A DNA stretch of 18,023 nucleotides from CALITV01 sp964415795 (GTDB lineage Bacteria > UBP6 > UBA1177 > JAKLFG01), in contig CAYQBN010000025.1 of NCBI GenBank assembly GCA_964415795.1, positions 1 through 18,023 of the forward strand, in the 5' to 3' direction. Position 1 is the first letter of the stretch, and the number at the start of each line of letters is the position of its first letter. Below are positions 6,785-14,979 of the stretch, piece by piece. The notes below the pieces were generated by a model. That model was not told the DNA's origin. It ran no database searches and saw only the letters and a list, made by a program, of their open reading frames with translations. The position numbers and the translations under genes were made by a program.

Positions 6785-7718
6785 ATCCATCCAGTACAAA
6801 GTCGGCCTCTTCATAGTCCTCACGATCCTTCTCGTCGCCGCGGCCGCCCTGTTTATCGCCTACAAGAAGGACCTTTTCGCCGACCTTGCCCGATTCCATC
6901 TCGAGTCCGACTCGGGCGAAGGGCTCACCACCGGCATGCCGGTACTCTTCTCCGGCTTCGAGATCGGCAAAGTCGCCTCGCTCGAACTCTCGGAAAAGGG
7001 AAAGGTTCTCGTTACCATTACCGTAGCGCAGAAACACACCCGCTGGGTACGGGAAGGAAGCACCTTCACGCTCGAAAAGCCGCTCGTCGGATCGCCGCGC
7101 ATCGTCGTGAAGACCGACGACCCCGCCGCACCGCCGCTTCCCGAAGAAAAGGTGGTGCCGATACGGACGGTTGACGACATCAACGAGATCATCAAAAAGG
7201 CCCAGCCGCTCGTCGAACGGATCCAATCGGTCGCCGACAACCTCGACCGGATGACCGCGGAGGGAAGCGAACTGCAGGGCATCATCGCCGATACCCGTAA
7301 AATGACCCGAATGTTCTCAGAAAAGAAAAGTCTCCTCGAGATGGCGACCGGCGACAAGAAGGGGCAGGAAATGGTCATGCGAACCCTCGAACAGGCGGCG
7401 ACCGCCGCCGAGGGCGTCAACGCGACGATCGCACAGGTGCGCGGCATCCTCGACAAGGCCGATAACGCCGTGCTCGGTAACGACGGGGCCCTCGCCACCC
7501 TCAACCGGATCCTCCTCAACCTCGAAGAGAAGATGAAGCGGCTCGACGCCCTCGTGGACAACCTCGTCACGATGAGCGGCGATTTGCAGGGAAGCACCCA
7601 AGACATCACGATACTGCGCAAAGAGGTGGATGAAACGGTATCGAGCGTTCGCATTCTCATTCAGGACCTCCGCAACAGCCTGCCGTTCGAACAGAAAAAG
7701 GAGATCGATCTGCCGTGA
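6774..7718 (+). CDS. mlaD: MCE-domain protein MlaD
   Basis: MlaD anchors in the inner membrane and presents an MCE-domain ring that carries phospholipid through the periplasm. The protein has 314 residues. There is one N-terminal transmembrane helix (residues about 9-30, GLFIVLTILLVAAAALFIAY). It is followed by the MCE domain at about 36-114, with GLTTGMPVLFSGFEIGKVASL and the FTLEKPLVGSPRIVV strand. Residues 135-300 form a long helical, coiled-coil-prone tail of the kind that makes a periplasmic tube in longer MCE proteins. It is longer than E. coli MlaD (about 180 residues). The ATG at 6774 is chosen because the membrane anchor starts there; the frame is open 41 codons further upstream, within the preceding gene. 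It overlaps the following lipoprotein gene by 4 nt (GTGA). Confidence 0.9.
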   Translation: MNYRSIQYKVGLFIVLTILLVAAAALFIAYKKDLFADLARFHLESDSGEGLTTGMPVLFSGFEIGKVASLELSEKGKVLVTITVAQKHTRWVREGSTFTLEKPLVGSPRIVVKTDDPAAPPLPEEKVVPIRTVDDINEIIKKAQPLVERIQSVADNLDRMTAEGSELQGIIADTRKMTRMFSEKKSLLEMATGDKKGQEMVMRTLEQAATAAEGVNATIAQVRGILDKADNAVLGNDGALATLNRILLNLEEKMKRLDALVDNLVTMSGDLQGSTQDITILRKEVDETVSSVRILIQDLRNSLPFEQKKEIDLP

Positions 7719-8371
7719 GGACTCTTTTCCTGTCAACGCTCATTGTGCTTGCCGCATGCTCCTCGAAGCCAGCGCCGCTCTGGCAGGCGACGGCTCACAC
7801 GCAACTGACCAACTACATCGAAAGCTATCTCTCCGGCGATGACCGTTTCGCCGCCGCTCACTTCGAGAAAGCGCTCGACGAGATCCGCAAAACAGGAGAT
7901 CCAGTGCTCATGGGGCGCGCGTTGCTCACGCGGTGCGCTCTCGAAACGGCTTCGCTCGCGGGAGACGAGTGCGCTGTCGATCCCGCCTTTCGCACCGATC
8001 CCGAAAATGCCGCTTATTATGCCTTCGTAAGTGGTCATCCCCACTCATCCCCCGCGCTTCCCAAACGCTATCGAGCCGTTGCCGCCGCGATCGAGAAACG
8101 CGATGCCGCCGCAACGCACGACGCGATCGCCGATATGGAGGACGCCGTATCGCGCCTCGTCGCGGTCGGAGTCGCCGTTCGCCATGGGATCGAGGACACC
8201 GCCATCTTCGAAGCAGGCGCCGCGACTGCATCGGCGAATGGATGGGAACGCCCCCTTGCCGCCTATCTTTCGCGACTGAGAACACTTTACGAAACGGCGA
8301 AAGATCCCGTCGGCACGGCGTCGGTGGAAGCACGGATCAAGACATTGGAAACCAACAAGAAATCGAAATAA
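7715..8371 (+). CDS. Mla-locus lipoprotein of unknown function
   Basis: The 218-residue product begins with a lipoprotein signal peptide, MRTLFLSTLIVLAACSS, with lipobox LAAC and the lipidated cysteine at residue 15. The rest looks mostly alpha-helical and alanine-rich, with TPR-like stretches such as AAAHFEKALDEIRKTGDPVLMGRA and a long helical middle. I recognise no named family. The GTG start overlaps the mlaD stop (GTGA), and AAGGAG lies about 11 nt upstream. Its place as the last gene of the mlaE-mlaD cluster suggests an outer-membrane or periplasmic partner of the MCE transporter. Lipoproteins do occur in that position in other MCE operons, but no clear similarity to PqiC or MlaA is visible. 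Confidence 0.82.
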   Translation: MRTLFLSTLIVLAACSSKPAPLWQATAHTQLTNYIESYLSGDDRFAAAHFEKALDEIRKTGDPVLMGRALLTRCALETASLAGDECAVDPAFRTDPENAAYYAFVSGHPHSSPALPKRYRAVAAAIEKRDAAATHDAIADMEDAVSRLVAVGVAVRHGIEDTAIFEAGAATASANGWERPLAAYLSRLRTLYETAKDPVGTASVEARIKTLETNKKSK

Positions 8372-8400
8372 CTCGACTTTGTCTTCCCAAAACAAATTTG

Positions 8401-8428
8401 TTGTGATTTTTTTCGAACATGCTAGAGA
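8401..8428 (+). promoter_or_regulatory. Possible promoter for the STAS-thiD pair
   Basis: TTGTGA (8401-8406), a 16-nt spacer and TAGAGA (8423-8428) preceded by TGC (an extended -10) lie in the 94-nt AT-richer gap before the STAS gene. The -10 matches only half of consensus. The same layout (TTG, 16 nt, TGC-TAG) occurs before the lipoprotein gene at 16472, which adds weak support. Confidence 0.3.
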
Positions 8429-8465
8429 GCATTGTCGAGATGAGCTTGAGATGGGGGAAACACCT

Positions 8466-8765
8466 ATGACCGAGATACGAAGGACCGATCGAGGGCTTGA
8501 AGTGAGCGTTCCGCCATTTTTGCGCGGAATGTCGGCGCGCGAGTACTTCACCACCATCGAATCGCAGATGCGAGAGTCTCCCGGCGATCTTTACTTCGAC
8601 TGTTCCGCCGCGACCCTCATAGACTCTACCGCGCTCGGCAAAATCATCTTCATGGCGAAGGAACTGCACCGCGAGAACCGGCGTGTTGTGTTCGAGTCCT
8701 GCCCCCCCTCTATTCGTGAGATCCTTACCAAACTCAAGGCTGATCAGTTTATACATTTCTCATGA
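8466..8765 (+). CDS. STAS-domain protein (anti-anti-sigma-factor-like)
   Basis: This is a 99-residue single-domain STAS protein. YFDCSAATLIDSTALGKIIF (residues about 40-60) matches the STAS core 'DxSxxxxIDSSGLGxL', and the serine after ID is the position phosphorylated in SpoIIAA/RsbV-type proteins. The pattern of helices and strands (REYFTTIESQM, ENRRVVFESCPPSIREIL) also fits. The ATG at 8466 is preferred because GGGGGA lies about 8 nt upstream and the domain begins soon after. In-frame ATGs at 8379 and 8451 would add residues without family support. It overlaps the following kinase gene by 4 nt (ATGA). Such proteins usually work with a serine kinase/anti-sigma factor or in lipid-transport complexes (MlaB is a STAS protein). 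The closeness of the mla genes makes an MlaB-like role conceivable. Confidence 0.82.
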   Translation: MTEIRRTDRGLEVSVPPFLRGMSAREYFTTIESQMRESPGDLYFDCSAATLIDSTALGKIIFMAKELHRENRRVVFESCPPSIREILTKLKADQFIHFS

Positions 8766-9517
8766 GGACACCGCTCCTCCTCCTCGCCGGACTTGACCCC
8801 ACCAGCGGAGCGGGACTCGTCGCCGACGCACTGACGGCGCGGGATCTCGGTTGTCATCCGCTCGTCGTTCCTTCAATGCTCACCGTGCAGAATTCGCGCC
8901 GCTTTGTCACGGCAGAGGCAGTGTCGCCGACATATATCGAACATGCCGTTGCAACACTTGCCGACGAATTCTCCTTCGATACCGTGAAGGTCGGGATCGT
9001 GCCGGCCGCCGATGCGGCATGGCTCGACGCGGTGGGCCGTATCCTTCACGGCCGGTGCCACCGTTTTGTGATAGACCCGGTTTTGCGTCCTACGGCCACG
9101 ACGCAGGAAACGAAACCCGGGGATGCCTATCTCGCTTTTCTCGGCGGTGCCGTCATCACGCCGAATCAACGCGAACTCACGCTTCTCTCGGAAGCGGCAG
9201 GCATCGGGGAACACGATGTCGCAACGGCCGCCCGTGCCCTCGCGAAGCATCTCTCTGCAACGATCGTCGTCACTTTTGAAGGGAAAGAATCGCGCGTTCT
9301 CGTGGCGGAAAATGGCATAACCACCGATATTCCCCTAACGCTCCTCCCGGCTGAGCGGCCAATCCACGGCACCGGCTGTCGATTCTCGACCGCCGTGGCC
9401 TGCGGTCTTGCGCGCGGTAAGGATATTGTCAACGCGGTCGCAGACGCCGTCGGATACCTCACCACAGCGCTCTCTCGCCGGGAGCGCTTTCACCCCGACG
9501 GTCAGGATTTTCTCTGA
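8762..9517 (+). CDS. thiD: Hydroxymethylpyrimidine/phosphomethylpyrimidine kinase family protein
   Basis: ThiD phosphorylates hydroxymethylpyrimidine (phosphate) for thiamine synthesis; relatives act on pyridoxal. The 251-residue product has the ribokinase-like fold markers of ThiD. They are LLAGLDPTSGAGLVAD (about 7-22), TVQNS (41-45), the DTVKVGIV strand, ITPNQREL (132-139) and the anion hole GTGCRFSTAVACGLA (203-217), with the ThiD-type cysteine at 206. The usual 'GSDPSGGAG' reads GLDPTSGAG here, a mild deviation, so substrate could be HMP-P or pyridoxal. No other thiamine gene is in the window. The ATG overlaps the STAS stop by 4 nt. The gene converges with the dehydrogenase gene on the other strand, with only a 10-nt gap and no terminator seen. 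Confidence 0.85.
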   Translation: MRTPLLLLAGLDPTSGAGLVADALTARDLGCHPLVVPSMLTVQNSRRFVTAEAVSPTYIEHAVATLADEFSFDTVKVGIVPAADAAWLDAVGRILHGRCHRFVIDPVLRPTATTQETKPGDAYLAFLGGAVITPNQRELTLLSEAAGIGEHDVATAARALAKHLSATIVVTFEGKESRVLVAENGITTDIPLTLLPAERPIHGTGCRFSTAVACGLARGKDIVNAVADAVGYLTTALSRRERFHPDGQDFL

Positions 9518-9527
9518 AGGGAACTCG

Positions 9528-10349
9528 TCAAGGGCGTTCCGTTCCTCGACAAAAACGACGCACAAGAGCGGCCATCAGGGCCTGATAACAGGAAACCGAG
9601 AACCGCCTTACCCAGTAAAGCGGCTGCAAAAGCCCGAGAGAGATCACCGTGCGCCGCCGTCTCCGCACTGCCGCGACGATGCGGCGGGCAAGCCGCTCGG
9701 GTGGCACGGCGCTTCCCTCCATGAGCCGGGTGATCGTCGTCCGGATCGTCGCGGGGAGCATCGCGGGAACGACCGAAAGAAGCGGCGAACGGACGGCGCC
9801 GGGGAAGACGGTTATGACATGGATGCCCTCGGGGTCCAGTTCCGCGGCGAGCGCCTCGGCGAGACCGGCAACGGCGAACTTGGTCATGCTGTAGGGGGTC
9901 GTGAAGGGAAAACCGCAGAGTCCCGCCGCCGAAGAGGTGACGATGAGCGTCGCCCCCGGCGCGCTCCGGCGAAGACAGGGAAGAAAAGCCCGAATACCGG
10001 CGACCACCCCCATCTGGTTCACCGCGACGATACGCCGCCACTCGTCGCTCGATATCTCATCGAATCGACCGCCGATCATGATGCCTGCATTGAGATGGAG
10101 GACGTCCACGCGGCCGATCCGCGTCGCCACCGCCGAAAGCGCTGCCTCATCACTGCAGTCGAGTACTTCTCCATACGCATCGAATCCTTTGGTACGCCAC
10201 TCCGCGACCGTCTTGAAAAGCGGCTCTTCGGCGATGTCGAGCGCATAGACCGTCGCCCCTTCGCGCAAGAATTCCCCTGCCACTGCCCTCCCGATCCCCG
10301 ATGCGGCGCCGGTAACGACCGCGACCTTCCCGGAGAATGCGCCGGTCAT
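9528..10349 (-). CDS. Short-chain dehydrogenase/reductase (SDR)
   Basis: This is a classical SDR of 273 residues, NAD(P)-dependent. It has the cofactor motif TGAASGIG (13-20), an acidic ALDIA after beta-2 that hints at NAD(H) preference, and NAG at 87-89. The catalytic Ser is in VTSSAAG (near 139) and Tyr153 and Lys157 are in YSMTK. The PG motif (FPGAVRSP) follows. The C terminus is basic and hydrophobic (RRIVAAVRRRRRTVISLG, then LLQPLYWVRRF), as in membrane-associated SDRs that act on lipids. The substrate cannot be told. The ATG overlaps the upstream helical gene by 4 nt (ATGA). It is the last gene of the deoA-plsB operon, which makes a lipid-related substrate plausible. Confidence 0.88.
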   Translation of the reverse strand: MTGAFSGKVAVVTGAASGIGRAVAGEFLREGATVYALDIAEEPLFKTVAEWRTKGFDAYGEVLDCSDEAALSAVATRIGRVDVLHLNAGIMIGGRFDEISSDEWRRIVAVNQMGVVAGIRAFLPCLRRSAPGATLIVTSSAAGLCGFPFTTPYSMTKFAVAGLAEALAAELDPEGIHVITVFPGAVRSPLLSVVPAMLPATIRTTITRLMEGSAVPPERLARRIVAAVRRRRRTVISLGLLQPLYWVRRFSVSCYQALMAALVRRFCRGTERP

Positions 10350-10930
10350 TTGAGATTCTTTATCGCCGAAAGTTCGGTCTCGAGATCCTTGAAGACCCCC
10401 TCTTCAGCGGCAAGTCCTGCCGTGAGCGCCTCTTCGAGAGCATTGTTCATGAGACGATAGGCCGCAAGGAGTTCGTCGTTCTTTTTCTTCGCGGCATCGT
10501 TACGCGCCGCTGTCCATGCGTTGAACGCCTGCTGGAGATCGAGCATGAGCGTCTGGACCGCCTTGAGCTTCGTCTTGTGTTTCGCATAGGTCTCTTCCTT
10601 CCACTTCTGCTCCATCCCTTGGTAGTGCTTCTGGTTCCACTTCTGCTTGTAATAGATGACCAATTTCTGAATGATACCGTTGTAGCGCGTCATACGACGG
10701 TCGAGCTCGTTCACGAGTTTCGCTGCGACCGCGAACTCGTTCTTCCGATGTGCCGCGTGAAGGTCCTTCATCTCCTGCACCGTTCGTTCGCACTCGGCGT
10801 GCGACTTTCGGTACGCCTGCTCGATGAACCATCCTTCATTGTGCATGAGTTTCGCCTCGGTCGAATCCTCGGCGGCGACAAGGAACACCCCGACGATCAG
10901 GGTGAGAATGAGGAGTATGGGTCGTCTCAT
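10346..10930 (-). CDS. Secreted or periplasmic helical protein of unknown function
   Basis: The 194-residue product begins with a signal peptide, MRRPILLILTLIVGVFLVAA, followed by a probable cleavage site before EDSTE. The mature part is highly charged and almost wholly alpha-helical, with long coiled-coil-prone segments (ECERTVQEMKDLHAAH, then a Lys/Glu-rich stretch KWKEETYAKHKTKLKAVQ). I do not recognise a family. It overlaps both neighbours by 4 nt: its ATG with the stop of the HD-GYP gene, its stop with the dehydrogenase start. It is therefore almost certainly co-translated in the deoA-plsB operon. The product could be periplasmic or uncleaved and anchored. Confidence 0.8.
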   Translation of the reverse strand: MRRPILLILTLIVGVFLVAAEDSTEAKLMHNEGWFIEQAYRKSHAECERTVQEMKDLHAAHRKNEFAVAAKLVNELDRRMTRYNGIIQKLVIYYKQKWNQKHYQGMEQKWKEETYAKHKTKLKAVQTLMLDLQQAFNAWTAARNDAAKKKNDELLAAYRLMNNALEEALTAGLAAEEGVFKDLETELSAIKNLK

Positions 10931-12708
10931 GGCGTCTCCATTCGCTGTTGTTCCACGATCTCAAGCCCCTCCCGCACAAATGCCTCTACTTCATCAATGT
11001 GATCAGCAAGCAACGCCACCACTCGGCCGTCTATCTTCCCCCGCGCCGCCTCTTCACGAACGATGGCGATGGCCTTATCGCGGGGGATCGCCTTCTTGTA
11101 GGATCGATCGGTCGCCGTCAGCGCATCGTAGATGTCGGCCACCGCAAGCGCCCGCTCCACGATGCCGATCTCGTCGTTCTTCTTCCCGTTCGGGTATCCG
11201 CTCCCGTCGAGTTTCTCATGGTGATTGAGCACATACTCCGGGACCCTCGCAAGTTCAAGCGGCCACTGCATCGAACGGAGCAGTTCCCAACTGTTGACCA
11301 CATGACGCTCCATTTCGGCGCGCTCCGACGGCGTGAGGTTTCCCGCCGGTATGGTAAGGTACCGATGCTCCTCCTCGGTAAGGAGCGGCACCGTTTCGCC
11401 GGCGACCTCGTAGCGTTTCGTCAACGCCTCGTCAAGGAACACCCGGTCCTCGTCCGAGAGGCGCCCGGGACGATTAAGGGTATCGAGACAGGAGAGAAAG
11501 CGTTCGATGAAGGCCTCTTCCGCGGCTCGTTCGGAGACCGTGGCGCAGCCTGCGGAGATCTGTGCGACAAGATAGCGGGCACGCCAGTATACCCGTTCGC
11601 GATCGGCAGGGTAGAGCTTATTCACCTTGGTGAGGATCTGCTCGCGAGTGCCTATCTTGCCAAAGTCATGGAGCATGCCGGCTATCTCCGCGGCGCGTCG
11701 GTCATCCCCCGACAGCGTCGGGCCGCCTTCCCGCGCGATGAGATCGAGCAGTTTGAGGGTAAGCCGCGTCACCCGAACCGAATGACCCTGCGTCGCCGGG
11801 TCGCGCTGTTCGAGCGCCTTGGTGAGCGTCAGGATGAGCGAGTCGAACAGACGGGAGATATCTTCGTAGAGGCGGTTGTTCTCGACGGTCACCGCGGCGA
11901 GAGAGGCAAGCGATTGGAGCAACAATTCGTCGTAACTGGTGAACGGCAGGTAGCCGCTCTGCTTTTCGTGCTTGTTGAGCAGTTGGACCGCTCCGATGAC
12001 CTCACCGTGCGGCGTCTTCATCGGAACCGTGAGGATCGAGTGGGTCCGGTATCCGAGCATGATGTCTATCTGACGGTTGAAGGAATAGGCGGTTCCCTCG
12101 GGTATCGCGTAGGCGTCGGGGATGTTGAGCGTCTCGCCGGTCGTGCAGACGAAGCCGACGAGGCTCTGCGTATTGAAGGGAACCTCGCGCCGTTCGATAT
12201 CGGTACGGTTGAGCTTCTCGTTCTGAGAGCAGACGAAATAGATGCGACGGCGGTCGCGACTCATGAGGTAAAGCGTCCCCGCCTCGGCCCGGGTCGCCCG
12301 GCGCGAGAAAGAGAGGATCTTGTCCCAGAGACGCCGCGGGTCTTTTTCGGAAGAGAGATCTACACCGATATTATAGTTCCCCACTATCTCGTCCTTGAGA
12401 TCGTCAATCACCGAGAGCAAGTGGCTAATGGCAAAGAGGGTATAGGCGTTTATCTTTTCTCCGTCCACCGTGAAGATATTGGGGGGACGATATTCGAATC
12501 CCTGCCCGAACGAGACGAGGATGAGCCAGTCACGGTCACGAAGGCACTTCTGAACTGCCGGTGCTTGTCGCTCATAGGCGACCACCACTATCCTTCCGCG
12601 GGGGGCAGCAAGCGCGGCGGCGATGTCTGAGGCCTCGCGGTACAGCGTCACCGCGACATCGCTGACGCCGCTAATGAGCAAATCTTCGGGCAAAAACAAC
12701 ATGGTCAT
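10927..12708 (-). CDS. GAF and HD-GYP domain protein (putative c-di-GMP phosphodiesterase)
   Basis: This is a 593-residue signalling protein. Residues 1-100 look like a degenerate receiver-like domain, and about 115-275 form a GAF domain (ILTVPMKTPHGEVIGAVQLLNK). From about 290 there is an HD-GYP domain, with GHSVRVTRLT (308-317), LHDFGKIG (346-353) and the full HHEKLDGSGYP (496-506), then ADIYDALTATDRSYKK. All key metal-site and GYP residues are present, so it should hydrolyse c-di-GMP. Between HDFGKIG and LTPSERAEMERHV about 85 extra residues are inserted compared with the compact domain. No transmembrane segment is evident, so it is probably cytoplasmic with a small-ligand sensor. Its ATG overlaps the plsB stop, and GGAGG lies upstream. 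The next gene overlaps its stop. Confidence 0.9.
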   Translation of the reverse strand: MTMLFLPEDLLISGVSDVAVTLYREASDIAAALAAPRGRIVVVAYERQAPAVQKCLRDRDWLILVSFGQGFEYRPPNIFTVDGEKINAYTLFAISHLLSVIDDLKDEIVGNYNIGVDLSSEKDPRRLWDKILSFSRRATRAEAGTLYLMSRDRRRIYFVCSQNEKLNRTDIERREVPFNTQSLVGFVCTTGETLNIPDAYAIPEGTAYSFNRQIDIMLGYRTHSILTVPMKTPHGEVIGAVQLLNKHEKQSGYLPFTSYDELLLQSLASLAAVTVENNRLYEDISRLFDSLILTLTKALEQRDPATQGHSVRVTRLTLKLLDLIAREGGPTLSGDDRRAAEIAGMLHDFGKIGTREQILTKVNKLYPADRERVYWRARYLVAQISAGCATVSERAAEEAFIERFLSCLDTLNRPGRLSDEDRVFLDEALTKRYEVAGETVPLLTEEEHRYLTIPAGNLTPSERAEMERHVVNSWELLRSMQWPLELARVPEYVLNHHEKLDGSGYPNGKKNDEIGIVERALAVADIYDALTATDRSYKKAIPRDKAIAIVREEAARGKIDGRVVALLADHIDEVEAFVREGLEIVEQQRMETP

Positions 12709-14978
12709 GATTCGTTCCCTCCGCTGGTGAGCGCCTCTATGACGACGACCGCCTCTCGGGCCACATGATGCCCCATCTCGCGGTCAAAAGCAACTCCGTG
12801 ATCGAGCACCCCCCGCTGTTCGAGATAGGTAAGGACATCGAATATCTCGTCCTGCGTGAAGGGAACGCGGCGCAACGCGATCCGTCGGGAAATGCACCGT
12901 ACCAGTTCGGTGCGGCTTCCAAAGACGCTCGTATCCTCCTCCAGAAGGAAAGAAACCACTCCCGCGAGCAGATGGAAGAGCGGAAGAAAAAGCCTCTGCA
13001 GGAACGGTGCAACCCACGACTCCAGCGCTTCCGAAGAAAGCCGTTCTTCGACACAGTCATCGACTCGGAACCCTTGGATGACCCCCTCGAGATAAAGACG
13101 CGCCATCTCCTTTACCGCAGGGTCGAGGCGACACGACGCGAGGAAAAAAGGTGCGAGCGCGAACAGCGCCGTGTTGCGGTGATAGAAGAACTCGGCGCGA
13201 GCCCCCTCGGCGAGCCGATACGCCCCATCGCGTCGCCGAGATCGCACCAGTTTACCGGTTGCCGCAAGCCGTTCGACGAGCCGTGGCACATAAAGTTCAG
13301 GATAACGAAGCGCCGGTGCAAGGCGATATTTCCCGCTTCGCTCGATGATCCCGGCAAGGTATCCCATGCGACGGCCAAGCGCTGGCGCGTAGAGTTCCTC
13401 GTGAGTGGTGAAAAATGAGGCGAACAAGCCGGAGAAAGAGAGAAAGCCGCCCCGTTCGATACGGTAGGCGACCTCGGCGGCGAAAGCGTCGGTGAACGCG
13501 GAGGGAAGATACATCGGCTCGCCGAACGCGACATAGGCAGGGCCATAGTTCGCCCGCAAGAGACCGAAAAACTTCCGCAGGAACCCTTTCCGTTCGGGTT
13601 CTTTTCCGGCGCCTCGCTCCTGTGAATAGGCATGGATCTCATGAAGCCGCTCGTAGGTTATGGAAATCGGCACGACATAGAGACGACGCTTGCTTTTTTG
13701 GCGTATCTCCGAAAGCATCGAGAGAATCCCGGTCCGCGGTGCGCGTACCTTGCCTGAACGGGTGCGGCCACCTTCGATGAAAAATTCGACATGGTACCCC
13801 GACTCTATCACGGTGCGAAGATAGGCCCCGAAGACCATCCGGTAAAGAGGGTCGTTGCGGATGCGTCGCCGGATGAAGAAGGCGCCGAGTCTCCGCAGGA
13901 TGCCGCCAAGAGGAAAGAAATCAAGATTGTCTCCGGCGACGACGAGCGGGACCGCAACCTTTTCACGATAAAGGAGGTGGAACATGATCAGGTAATCGAA
14001 ATAACTGCGGTGTGACGGCACGAAGACGAGGCTGATGCCGGGATGCGCCGCAAGGCGCCTGATGGCCCGCACATCATCGCCCCGGTACTCGACGCGAGAG
14101 AACAGGGACGACAGGAGACGCCCGATAAGTCGCGACACGCGGTCGGTGAAATAGGGGCTGTACCGCGTAGCAATGGCGTCAAGATAGCGCTCCGCCGCGA
14201 CACGGTCGATGGAAATGTCCCGCTCCAGCGCAAAGAGCGTTTCGTTGCGCATCTCAAGCCAGTTACGCAGGGCAGCCCCTACGATGTTCTTCTTTTCCTC
14301 CTCAAGGATCGTGTAGAAACGACGATAGAGGCGAGAGCTGTACTTCTCGCGCGGCAGACGCTGGGCCAGCCCTATCCTGAGGGCAAGACGACGGCGACCT
14401 AACAGAAAAAGGAGAAACTCCCGGAAGGTCGACCACAGATTGATCTTCCCCACCAACGGCAAAAGCCAGAAACTTTCTTCCTTCCGGTCATTCTCCGTCT
14501 CTTTGTTCCAGAGCGTCGTGACCGGAACGACCCAGATCTCTCGCGCCGGGACACTGTTCATGAAATCGGCCCACCCCGGATTTCGCACGAAGAACTCTTG
14601 GTCTTCGACCGGCAGGTAGAGGCCGGTGATGCGGCGTGCGTAACGACGGGGCGTGCCTCCCTTCATCCACTCGAGGGCAAGCTTAAGAACGGCCCCTATC
14701 GGGAAAAAGGGCAGCGTCCGCGGTCCGAACGAGTGCGAGGGAACGGGAAGACGCAACCGCGCCAAAAAGACATTAAGGAGAAACTGGTCAACCAGAGAGG
14801 AGCGTCGGACAAGATAGAACACCACCTGTTTCTCCTCCGCAAGCCGGCGCAACTCTTCGGCATCGGCAACCTCGCACGGGACCGAGCGAACGACGGCATG
14901 TTCGAGCAGACGGGACAAAAGACCGCCGCCTCGCTCGAAAAACCGCCGTGAGGTAAAGAAAAAGTACGGATTCCGCAC
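12705..14978 (-). CDS. plsB: Glycerol-3-phosphate acyltransferase, PlsB type
   Basis: PlsB makes lysophosphatidic acid from glycerol-3-phosphate and acyl-ACP or acyl-CoA at the inner membrane. The 757 residues are near E. coli PlsB (about 800). All acyltransferase blocks are visible: PSHRSYFDYL (321-330, HX4D with His323 and Asp328), NLDFFPLGGILRRLGAFFIRR (351-371), FFIEGGRTRSGK (399-410) and VVPISITYE (435-443). FGEPM comes later. The start is GTG at 14978, 1 nt after the deoA stop. The Shine-Dalgarno is weak, so translation probably depends on coupling. The stop overlaps the HD-GYP start (ATGA). Possession of PlsB instead of, or alongside, PlsX/PlsY supports a diderm host. Related dihydroxyacetone-phosphate acyltransferases share the motifs. 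Confidence 0.93.
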   Translation of the reverse strand: MRNPYFFFTSRRFFERGGGLLSRLLEHAVVRSVPCEVADAEELRRLAEEKQVVFYLVRRSSLVDQFLLNVFLARLRLPVPSHSFGPRTLPFFPIGAVLKLALEWMKGGTPRRYARRITGLYLPVEDQEFFVRNPGWADFMNSVPAREIWVVPVTTLWNKETENDRKEESFWLLPLVGKINLWSTFREFLLFLLGRRRLALRIGLAQRLPREKYSSRLYRRFYTILEEEKKNIVGAALRNWLEMRNETLFALERDISIDRVAAERYLDAIATRYSPYFTDRVSRLIGRLLSSLFSRVEYRGDDVRAIRRLAAHPGISLVFVPSHRSYFDYLIMFHLLYREKVAVPLVVAGDNLDFFPLGGILRRLGAFFIRRRIRNDPLYRMVFGAYLRTVIESGYHVEFFIEGGRTRSGKVRAPRTGILSMLSEIRQKSKRRLYVVPISITYERLHEIHAYSQERGAGKEPERKGFLRKFFGLLRANYGPAYVAFGEPMYLPSAFTDAFAAEVAYRIERGGFLSFSGLFASFFTTHEELYAPALGRRMGYLAGIIERSGKYRLAPALRYPELYVPRLVERLAATGKLVRSRRRDGAYRLAEGARAEFFYHRNTALFALAPFFLASCRLDPAVKEMARLYLEGVIQGFRVDDCVEERLSSEALESWVAPFLQRLFLPLFHLLAGVVSFLLEEDTSVFGSRTELVRCISRRIALRRVPFTQDEIFDVLTYLEQRGVLDHGVAFDREMGHHVAREAVVVIEALTSGGNES

Positions 14979-14979
14979 G

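Noticed and set aside
8391..8412. Terminator-like AACAAATTTGTT followed by a T-run after the Mla lipoprotein gene
   Set aside because: The palindrome is all but loopless and A/T-rich; with a 4-nt loop only about four weak pairs remain, so a terminator cannot be supported.
8372..8439. Inverted repeat CTCGAC/GTCGAG flanking the gap before the STAS gene
   Set aside because: Six-base arms 56 nt apart are expected by chance in GC-rich DNA, and no U-run or conserved loop accompanies them.
9518..9527. A shared terminator between the convergent thiD and SDR genes
   Set aside because: The gap is only 10 nt and no GC stem with a U-run is visible there or in the adjoining gene ends.
10948..12630. A 560-codon open frame opposite the HD-GYP gene
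   Set aside because: It is a reverse-strand shadow of a gene with clear GAF and HD-GYP motifs; the product resembles no protein family.
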